Positions 1 to 4,638 of a stretch of 6,281 nt of DNA are shown here, piece by piece (positions within the stretch are counted from its first letter, which is position 1; every line of letters begins with the position of its first letter). The notes under the pieces are model-generated. The model was not told the DNA's origin and did no database searches. It was given only the letters and a program-made list of their open reading frames with translations. Source of the stretch: CAVSUR01 sp052143655. GTDB lineage: Bacteria; Actinomycetota; Actinomycetes; Streptosporangiales; Streptosporangiaceae. The stretch is from positions 1 to 6,281 of the forward strand of contig JBKQSL010000058.1 of the NCBI GenBank assembly GCA_052143655.1, written 5' to 3'. Position numbers and translations under genes: made by a program.

Positions 1-497
1 CCGGCTTCACCAAGGACAACCTGCTGTTCAAGATGACGGTCGAGGACTGGGACGCAGTCCTGGGCGTGCACCTGCGCGGCCCGTTCCTGATGACGAAGGC
101 CTGCCAGAAGTACATGGTGGACGCGCATCTCGGCCGGATCATCAACCTGTCGTCGCTCGCGGCGATCGGCAACCGCGGCCAGGCCAACTACTCGGCGGCC
201 AAGGCCGGCGTGCAGGGCTTCACCAAGACGCTCGCGATCGAGCTGGGCAAGTTCAACGTCACCGTGAACGCAGTGGCCCCCGGCTTCGTCGTCACCCCGA
301 TGACCGAGGCCACGGCCGCCCGGATCGGCGTCCCGTTCGACAAGTTCCAGGAGAGCATCGCCAAGCAGACCCCGCTGCAGCGGATCGGCCTGCCCGAGGA
401 CATCGCCCCGCTGGTGGGCTTCTTGGCCAGCGACGGCGCCTCGTTCATCTCCGGCCAGGTGATCTACGTAGCGGGCGGGCCGGCCGGGCACATCTGA
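1..497 (+). CDS. Short-chain dehydrogenase/reductase (FabG-like), 5' end missing
   Basis: NAD(P)-dependent oxidoreductase of the classical SDR family, probably reducing a 3-oxoacyl thioester or oxidising a 3-hydroxyacyl thioester in the cytosol. The frame is open from the window edge (first full codon at position 3) to the TGA at 495-497, giving 164 visible residues. About 90-100 N-terminal residues, including the TGxxxGxG cofactor motif, lie outside; the first visible residues, GFTKDNLLFKM, match what follows the NNAG motif in FabG proteins. The catalytic Ser lies in INLSS, and the YxxxK motif is YSAAK (Tyr codon 189-191, Lys codon 201-203). The NAVAPGFVVTPM segment and C-terminal GQVIYVAGGP are also typical. 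The ATG at 31-33 region is internal and not a start. The gene precedes two acyl-CoA dehydrogenase genes on the same strand, suggesting a beta-oxidation-like operon. The family is clear; the substrate is not determinable. Confidence 0.92.
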   Translation, partial: GFTKDNLLFKMTVEDWDAVLGVHLRGPFLMTKACQKYMVDAHLGRIINLSSLAAIGNRGQANYSAAKAGVQGFTKTLAIELGKFNVTVNAVAPGFVVTPMTEATAARIGVPFDKFQESIAKQTPLQRIGLPEDIAPLVGFLASDGASFISGQVIYVAGGPAGHI

Positions 498-551
498 TGC
501 CCGCCGGGGCCGGCGGCACGGCCGGCTGACGGCACGGGCCTCTATGCTGAG

Positions 552-561
552 GGCACGTGCC
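552..561. repeat. 10-bp perfect palindrome GGCACGTGCC, possible operator
   Basis: GGCACGTGCC is a perfect dyad between the SDR stop and the first acyl-CoA dehydrogenase gene. It overlaps a region with three copies of TGCTGAGG (545-552, 572-579, 603-610). A palindrome here could be a repressor half-site pair, but ten bases in a GC-rich genome are weak evidence and no convincing -35/-10 pair is visible nearby; a TATGCT at 543-548 has no -35 match at the right distance. Confidence 0.2.
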
Positions 562-586
562 AGCGAGCCCGTGCTGAGGAGGCCCC

Positions 587-622
587 GTGTCGCGGCCAGC
601 TGTGCTGAGGTCCTCATGGTGA
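587..622 (+). CDS. Possible 11-codon leader peptide overlapping the ACAD alpha start
   Basis: A GTG at 587 opens an ORF reading (M)SRPAVLRSSW that stops at the TGA 620-622. It is preceded by GAGGAGG at 576-582, the strongest Shine-Dalgarno match in this intergenic region, four bases from the GTG. The stop overlaps the start region of the downstream gene: ATG 616-618, GTG 619-621 and TGA 620-622 are interleaved, which would allow translational coupling. The peptide resembles nothing I recognise. It may be a real leader, or the strong purine tract may be fortuitous. No codon pattern points to amino-acid attenuation. Confidence 0.35.
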   Translation: MSRPAVLRSSW

Positions 623-1815
623 GTCCGCCGGAATCGCCGGCCGCCGGGTCGCTGCGCGCCCAGGTACGCGAGTTCCTGGCCGCGCACGACCCGGCGACTG
701 CTGACCGTCTGGAGTTCCTGCGGGCGCGGTTCGACGCCGGGCTGGCCTGGGTGCACTACCCGGCTGGCCTCGGCGGTCAGGGCCTGCCCCGGGTACTGCA
801 GGCCGTCGTCGACGCCGAGTTCGACGCCGTCGGCCCCCCCGGCCACCGGCCCGAGCGCAACGTGATCGGCCTGGGTATGGCCGCGCCCACCATCCTGGCG
901 TACGGCACCGACGAGCAGAAACAGCGCTGGCTGCGACCGCTGTGGACGGGCGAGGACATCTGGTGCCAGCTGTTCTCCGAGCCGGGCGCCGGCTCGGACC
1001 TGGCGAACCTGGCCACCAGGGCGGTACGCGACGGCGACCGCTGGGTGGTCAACGGGCAGAAGGTCTGGACCTCGTCGGCGCACATGGCCAAGCGCGCCCT
1101 GCTGGTTACCCGCACCGACCCGGCAGTGCCCAAGCACAAGGGCCTGACTTACTTCGCCGTGGACATGACCCAGCCCGGGGTCGAGGTCCGGCCGTTGCGG
1201 CAGATGACCGGCGAGGCCGAGTTCAACGAGGTGTTCCTGACTGACACCGTCATTCCCGACACCGACCGGATCGGCGAGGTCGGGCAGGGCTGGCAGGTCG
1301 CCACCGCGACGCTGATGTCCGAGCGGGTCGCGATCGGCGGCGGGGACGTCCCGCGCGAGGGCGGCATGATCGGCCGGGCCGCCGAGGCCTGGCGTGAGCA
1401 TCCGCAGCGCCGGACCCCGGGGCTGCACGACCGGATGCTGCGGCTGTGGGCCGACGCGGAGGTCGCCCGGCTGGCCGGGGCGCGGCTGCGCCAGCAGCTT
1501 GCGGCGGGGCAGCCGGGACCGGAGGGATCGGCGGCCAAGCTCGTCTACGCCCGGCTGAACCAGGACATCACCGAGCTGGAGGTGGAGCTGGCCGGCCCCG
1601 AAGGCCTGCGTTACGGCGACTGGACCATGCGCCGTCCGGAGGGCACCGACTTCTATCACCGTGACGTCGGCCACCGCTTCCTGCGCTCGAAGGCCAACTC
1701 GATCGAGGGCGGGACCTCGGAAATCCTGCGGAACATCATCGCCGAGCGGGTGCTCGGGCTGCCGCCGGAGATCCGGGCGGACAAGGATGTGCCATGGAAG
1801 GACCTGCCGCGGTGA
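616..1815 (+). CDS. Acyl-CoA dehydrogenase, catalytic (alpha-type) subunit
   Basis: FAD-dependent alpha,beta-dehydrogenation of an acyl-CoA thioester in the cytosol. From ATG 616 the protein has 399 residues, normal for the family. An all-alpha N-terminal domain is followed by the middle beta domain with LFSEPGAGSD (residues ~119-128) and VNGQKVWTSS (~146-153), then the C-terminal helical domain with SIEGGTSEILRNIIAERVLG. The Glu of SERVAIGGG (residue 236) aligns by eye with the catalytic Glu of isovaleryl- and long-chain ACADs. The position of the MCAD-type catalytic Glu is Gly365, as expected for that subgroup. An in-frame ATG at 544 exists but lacks a ribosome binding site and adds 24 Arg/Ala-rich residues; ATG 616 (or GTG 619) has TGAGG at 606-610 and sits on the leader ORF stop. 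The gene overlaps the beta-like ACAD, recalling FadE26/FadE27 and FadE28/FadE29 pairs of actinobacterial steroid side-chain degradation. Substrate is unknown. Confidence 0.92.
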   Translation: MVSPPESPAAGSLRAQVREFLAAHDPATADRLEFLRARFDAGLAWVHYPAGLGGQGLPRVLQAVVDAEFDAVGPPGHRPERNVIGLGMAAPTILAYGTDEQKQRWLRPLWTGEDIWCQLFSEPGAGSDLANLATRAVRDGDRWVVNGQKVWTSSAHMAKRALLVTRTDPAVPKHKGLTYFAVDMTQPGVEVRPLRQMTGEAEFNEVFLTDTVIPDTDRIGEVGQGWQVATATLMSERVAIGGGDVPREGGMIGRAAEAWREHPQRRTPGLHDRMLRLWADAEVARLAGARLRQQLAAGQPGPEGSAAKLVYARLNQDITELEVELAGPEGLRYGDWTMRRPEGTDFYHRDVGHRFLRSKANSIEGGTSEILRNIIAERVLGLPPEIRADKDVPWKDLPR

Positions 1816-3011
1816 CCGTCCAGACCCAGGACATGGCGGCGCAGGGCGCCGCGCCGCAGCCCTCCCGGCGGGCCGGGATTCCCGACCTGCTCTACGGCGA
1901 GGCGGAGGAGGACCTGCGCGCCGCGGTCCGGGCCCTGCTGGCCGACCAGGCCGGCTGGCACGCCGTGCTGGCGCGGACCGAGGCCGAGCAGACCTGCGAC
2001 ACCGCGCTGTGGCGAGTGCTGGCCGCCGACATCGGCGTCGCCGGGCTGCTGATCCCCGAGGAGCACGGCGGCGCCGGCGCCTCGTACCGGGAGGCCGCGG
2101 TGGTCGCCGAGGAAGCCGGCCGGGCTGTCGCGCCCGTGCCCTACCTGGGCAGCGCGGTCGTCGCCACCGCGGCGCTGCTGGCGGCGCAGGCATCCGGCCT
2201 GCTGCCCAGCGTCGCGGCCGGGACCGTGACCGCAGCGCTGGCGGTGCCGTACGCCGCCGCGCCCGGCGCCCGCCCGGAGCCGCCGGTCCGGCTCGGCGCC
2301 CCGCACGCCGACGACCAGGACGGTACGTACCGGCTCACCGGCACGGTCACCGGGCTGACCGACGCGCTCTTCGCTGACCTGCTCATCGTGCCCGCCGACG
2401 GGGTGCCGTTCGGGCTGTATGCCGTGTCGGCCGCCGAAGCCGGCGTGCGGCTGGCGCCGGTCGTCTCGCTGGACATGACCCGCCAGCTGGCCGACCTGAC
2501 GATGGACGACGTGCCTGCCCGCCGGATCGCCGCGGGCCCGGACGCCGACGCGGCGATCGCGGCCGCGCTGACGGCCGGGGCGGCCATGCTCGCGTCCGAG
2601 CAGCTGGGCCTGGCCGACCGGTGCCTGGAGATGACCGTGGCCTACGTGCAGGAGCGCCGCCAGTTCGCCCGGCCGGTCGGCTCGTTCCAGGCCATCAAGC
2701 ACCGGCTCGCGGACCTGTGGGTCGGCGTCAGCCAGGCGCGGGCCGCCGCCCGGTACGCAGCCGCGTGCCTGGCCGCCGGGGATCCCGACACGCCGGTCGC
2801 TGTCGCGCTGGCCAAGGCTGCCTGCTCCGACGTCGCGCTCAAGGCCGCCCAGGAGACTGTGCAGCTGCACGGCGGCATCGGGTTCACCTGGGAGCATCCC
2901 GCGCACCTGTACCTCAAGCGGGCCAAGGCGGACTCGATCGGCTTCGGCACCGCTGACGCGCACCGGGCGGCGCTGGCGCACCTGGCCAGCCTGCCGCCGC
3001 CGGGCGCATGA
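1812..3011 (+). CDS. Acyl-CoA dehydrogenase-like partner (beta-type) subunit
   Basis: ACAD-fold protein of 399 residues from GTG 1812. It overlaps the previous gene by four bases (GTGA) with GGAAGGA at 1796-1802 as ribosome binding site. ATG 1794, with AAGGA at 1783-1787, is an equally possible start and adds six residues. The N-terminal helices include GVAGLLIPEEHGGAG. The middle domain is degenerate: no EPxxGSD loop is seen where the substrate/FAD motif should be. The C-terminal domain is well kept, with ERRQFARPVGSFQAIKH (around residues 281-297) and QLHGGIGFTWEHPAHLYLKR (from residue 351), segments that normally contact FAD across the subunit interface. The MCAD catalytic Glu position is Phe378 in SIGFGTADA, and no Glu aligns with the alternative site. 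I infer a non-catalytic partner completing the active site of the upstream alpha subunit, as in ChsE-type heterotetramers; an unusual homomeric ACAD is less likely. Confidence 0.9.
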   Translation: MTVQTQDMAAQGAAPQPSRRAGIPDLLYGEAEEDLRAAVRALLADQAGWHAVLARTEAEQTCDTALWRVLAADIGVAGLLIPEEHGGAGASYREAAVVAEEAGRAVAPVPYLGSAVVATAALLAAQASGLLPSVAAGTVTAALAVPYAAAPGARPEPPVRLGAPHADDQDGTYRLTGTVTGLTDALFADLLIVPADGVPFGLYAVSAAEAGVRLAPVVSLDMTRQLADLTMDDVPARRIAAGPDADAAIAAALTAGAAMLASEQLGLADRCLEMTVAYVQERRQFARPVGSFQAIKHRLADLWVGVSQARAAARYAAACLAAGDPDTPVAVALAKAACSDVALKAAQETVQLHGGIGFTWEHPAHLYLKRAKADSIGFGTADAHRAALAHLASLPPPGA

Positions 3012-3015
3012 CGGG

Positions 3016-3028
3016 CGCCTGATGCGCA
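3016..3028 (+). repeat. 13-bp direct repeat, copy 1 (CGCCTGATGCGCA)
   Basis: First copy of a perfect 13-base direct repeat lying just after the beta-ACAD stop. The second copy is at 3183-3195, so the pair brackets a 154-base stretch with no recognisable gene. Each copy contains an ATG. Confidence 0.4.
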
Positions 3029-3104
3029 CGCTGCTGACGGCGGACGGCCGCGGCGCGGGCATCGTGGTGACCGGAGCCGCTGGCCTGTCGCCAGCATGCC
3101 GCTG

Positions 3105-3156
3105 ACCCGCTGCTGACCTGGGTCGCCGCCCGCCCACAGTGCCCGGGGCAGCGGGT
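3105..3156 (+). terminator. Possible terminator-like stem-loop after the ACAD operon
   Basis: ACCCGCTGC (3105-3113) pairs perfectly with GCAGCGGGT (3148-3156) over nine bases, with a 34-base G+C-rich loop that could fold further. It lies about 95 bases after the last ACAD stop. Only TT follows the stem, so it does not meet the classical U-tract model. The surrounding interval 3012-3242 shows no convincing gene; a 27-codon ORF at 3022-3105 has no recognisable homology beyond a vague VVTGAAG string. Confidence 0.3.
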
Positions 3157-3182
3157 TTGGCGGGTCGGCGCAGCGGAAATCA

Positions 3183-3195
3183 CGCCTGATGCGCA
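3183..3195 (+). repeat. 13-bp direct repeat, copy 2 (CGCCTGATGCGCA)
   Basis: Second perfect copy of the 13-mer found at 3016-3028. Its ATG (3189) is in frame with the lipoprotein signal peptide beginning at 3243, but it lacks a good ribosome binding site, and a strong hairpin lies between it and 3243, so it is a poor start candidate. Confidence 0.4.
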
Positions 3196-3196
3196 T

Positions 3197-3218
3197 GGCC
3201 GGGGGAGCGTCCCCGGCC
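3197..3218 (+). promoter_or_regulatory. GC hairpin just upstream of the lipoprotein start
   Basis: GGCCGGGG (3197-3204) and CCCCGGCC (3211-3218) form a perfect 8-bp stem around the loop GAGCGT. The last stem base is 24 bases before the ATG at 3243. There is no T tract after it. It could be a 5' UTR structure affecting translation of the lipoprotein/peptidase gene, or the end of upstream transcription. Its presence supports this stretch being untranslated rather than part of an N-terminal extension from ATG 3189. Confidence 0.35.
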
Positions 3219-3242
3219 GGACGGGGGCGGACGGCGGGCGTC

Positions 3243-3384
3243 ATGCGAAGAATCGTGCTATTGGCAGCCGCTGCGCCGCTGGCCGCTGGCCTGGCCGCCT
3301 GCGGCGGCAGCAGCGGGCAGGCGGGCCGGGCGGCTCCGGCAGCGGCGGCGGTTCCGGCAGCGGGGGCGAGAAAGGAAAGGGCGC
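3243..3384 (+). pseudogene. Lipoprotein signal peptide and linker, out of frame with the downstream peptidase
   Basis: From ATG 3243 the frame reads a 19-residue signal peptide starting MRRIVLLAAAAPLAAG and ending in the lipobox LAAC, with Cys20 at 3300-3302 followed by GGSSG. This has every element of an Sec/lipoprotein-signal-peptidase substrate: an Arg-Arg n-region, a hydrophobic core, the lipobox and a flexible linker. The frame then runs on as Ala/Pro-rich sequence and, beyond about 3385, is only the shadow of the hydrolase gene. In a second frame, from 3329 to about 3382, the DNA encodes a clean Gly/Ser linker, GGSGSGGGSGSGGEKGKG. The hydrolase itself uses the third frame. I infer that signal, linker and enzyme once formed, or in the real genome still form, one lipoprotein, broken here by indels in low-complexity sequence. 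No convincing Shine-Dalgarno precedes 3243. Confidence 0.55.
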
Positions 3385-4353
3385 GTGCAGCCGATCAGCA
3401 GTTATCTGGACTACTCAGGCCGGGACGACGAGCTGAGCGGGGGTGCCCGGCTGATCGGGGTGGACACCCCGTCCGGCCGCTACCAGGTCTGGGTGAAGCG
3501 GGTGGGCAACCATCCCGGCCTGCGGCTGCTGCTGCTGCACGGCGGCCCGGGCGCGACCCACGAGTACCTGGAGGCCTGCGACAGCTACCTGCCCGCGGCC
3601 GGCATCGAGTACTACTACTACGACCAGCTCGGCTCGGGTTTCTCCGACCAGCCCGACGCCCCGTCCCTGTGGGAGACCGAGCGGTTCGTCGGCGAGGTGG
3701 AGCAGGTGCGCCGCGCGCTCGGCCTCGACCGGAGCAACTTCGTCCTCTACGGCCAGTCCTGGGGCGGCATCCTGGCCATCGAGTACGCGCTGAAGTACCA
3801 GCGGCACCTGCGCGGGCTGGTGATCTCCAACATGATGGCGAGCGTCCCGGCCTACAACGCCTACGCCCGGGACGTGCTGATGCCCGCGATGGACCAGGCC
3901 GCGCTGGCCGAGATCCAGGCCCTGGAGGCCAGCGGTGACATCGAGGACCCGCGGTACATGGAACTGCTGCACGAGCAGCACTACATCCACCACGTGCTGC
4001 GCATGCCGGTGGCGGACTGGCCCGAGCCGGTACAGCGCGGGTTCGCGCACATCAACCCGGCGATCTACGTGTCGATGCAGGGGCCGAGCGAGCTGGGCAT
4101 CAGCGAGACCGCCAAGCTGGCCCGCTGGGACCGGGTGGCCGACCTGGCCGCCATCACCGTCCCGGCGCTGGTGATCGGCGCCCGGCACGACACGATGGAC
4201 CCCGCGCACCTGGAGATGATGGCGCAGCGGCTGCCCGCGGGCCGGTACCTGCACTGCCCGGACGGCTCGCACCTGGCGATGTACGACGACCAGCGGACTT
4301 ATTTCAGCGGTCTGATTGATTTCCTGCACGGCCTGCCGGGCCGGCCTGCCTGA
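3385..4353 (+). CDS. Proline iminopeptidase-like alpha/beta hydrolase (peptidase family S33)
   Basis: Serine hydrolase that probably releases N-terminal proline, or another residue, from short peptides. The 322-residue product from GTG 3385 is close to the usual family length. It has the oxyanion-hole motif HGGPG (residues 52-56), the YYYYDQLGSG strand/loop typical of proline iminopeptidases, the nucleophile elbow GQSWGG (Ser125), a candidate acid Asp269 in GARHD, and His296 in GSHLAMYDD, so the triad is complete. GTG 3385 is preceded by AAAGGA at 3371-3376, eight bases away, a credible internal start giving a cytosolic enzyme. A lipoprotein signal peptide in another frame just upstream suggests the intended product is an anchored extracytoplasmic peptidase. 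The gene is flanked by intergenic regions and seems to be its own transcription unit. Other S33 hydrolases of small amides or esters share these motifs, so the exact substrate is uncertain. Confidence 0.88.
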   Translation: MQPISSYLDYSGRDDELSGGARLIGVDTPSGRYQVWVKRVGNHPGLRLLLLHGGPGATHEYLEACDSYLPAAGIEYYYYDQLGSGFSDQPDAPSLWETERFVGEVEQVRRALGLDRSNFVLYGQSWGGILAIEYALKYQRHLRGLVISNMMASVPAYNAYARDVLMPAMDQAALAEIQALEASGDIEDPRYMELLHEQHYIHHVLRMPVADWPEPVQRGFAHINPAIYVSMQGPSELGISETAKLARWDRVADLAAITVPALVIGARHDTMDPAHLEMMAQRLPAGRYLHCPDGSHLAMYDDQRTYFSGLIDFLHGLPGRPA

Positions 4354-4461
4354 GACGGTCCGCCCGTCCCCGGGGCGCGCAGCGCTGCCCTGCCGGGGTG
4401 CCGGTTTGCGGGGATCAGGCCAGCCCGGCGGGACCGGAAACAGCTGCTTAACACGGCGCTC

Positions 4462-4474
4462 CGCTGACCAGCAC
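4462..4474 (+). repeat. Left arm of a 13-bp inverted repeat around the amt control region
   Basis: CGCTGACCAGCAC here is matched in inverted orientation by GTGCTGGTCGGCG at 4574-4586. Twelve of 13 positions are Watson-Crick complementary and the remaining one is T opposite G, which would be a wobble pair in RNA. The arms are separated by 99 bases that contain the GlnR-type box. Confidence 0.5.
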
Positions 4475-4488
4475 CTGTTGCCGCCCCC

Positions 4489-4515
4489 GTAACGGTCACG
4501 AAACAAGCGCGAAAC
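4489..4515 (+). promoter_or_regulatory. GlnR-type nitrogen regulatory box upstream of the ammonium transporter
   Basis: The sequence shows GTAAC (4489-4493), six bases, GAAAC (4500-4504), six bases, and GAAAC (4511-4515). Known Streptomyces and mycobacterial GlnR sites follow gTnAc-n6-GaAAc repeats, and amtB is a classical GlnR target that is activated under nitrogen limitation. The box ends 123 bases before the transporter GTG, leaving room for a promoter and a leader of about 90-100 bases. I do not see a clear -35, as expected for an activator-dependent promoter; TATCCC at 4533-4538 is only a weak -10 candidate. Assignment to GlnR rests on the motif plus the identity of the downstream gene. 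Confidence 0.72.
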
Positions 4516-4571
4516 GCGGGCATGGGAAAACTTATCCCAGATCCTGACGGACACGAAGTGGTCGGCTGGGA

Positions 4572-4609
4572 GCGTGCTGGTCGGCGCTGCCTGGCTCCCC
4601 CCAGCATGC
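4572..4609 (+). promoter_or_regulatory. Leader hairpin upstream of the amt ribosome binding site
   Basis: GCGTGCTGG (4572-4580) can pair with CCAGCATGC (4601-4609) over nine bases, with one G-U pair and a 20-base loop. It ends 18 bases before the GGAGG ribosome binding site. Its left strand overlaps the right arm of the 13-bp inverted repeat (4574-4586), so the two pairings exclude one another if both sequences are on one transcript. Function is unknown. Confidence 0.4.
4574..4586 (+). repeat. Right arm of the 13-bp inverted repeat around the amt control region
   Basis: GTGCTGGTCGGCG is the inverted partner of 4462-4474. It lies in the likely 5' leader of the transporter mRNA and is also part of the local hairpin at 4572-4609. 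Confidence 0.5.
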
Positions 4610-4638
4610 CCCTTCGCTTCAGCCTCTGGAGGCGGAGA

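Noticed and set aside
501..526. GC dyads (CCGCCGG/CCGGCGG and GCCGG/CCGGC) after the SDR stop as a terminator
   Set aside because: Stems of only 5-6 bp with very short loops and no T tract; such motifs are common in this composition, and the downstream ACAD genes look co-transcribed.
445..2193. A 582-codon minus-strand open frame over the ACAD genes
   Set aside because: Arg/Pro/Gly-rich shadow with no recognisable domain, opposite two well-conserved acyl-CoA dehydrogenases.
3022..3105. A 27-codon ORF with a VVTGAAG string, as an SDR remnant
   Set aside because: Seven residues of vague similarity are not enough to call a pseudogene, and no ribosome binding site precedes it.
1656..3137. A 493-codon minus-strand open frame over the beta ACAD gene
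   Set aside because: Same reasoning: antisense to a gene with clear ACAD motifs, and low-complexity composition.
3385..3938. Continuation of the lipoprotein signal frame as a 200+ residue protein
   Set aside because: Beyond the linker it overlaps the hydrolase coding sequence in another frame and becomes Arg/Pro/Gly-rich with no domain features; only the signal peptide part looks real.
4522..4638. N-terminal extension of the ammonium transporter from ATG 4522
   Set aside because: It has no ribosome binding site, encodes charged sequence unlike Amt N-termini, and would start almost on the GlnR-type box; GTG 4639 with GGAGG is far better.
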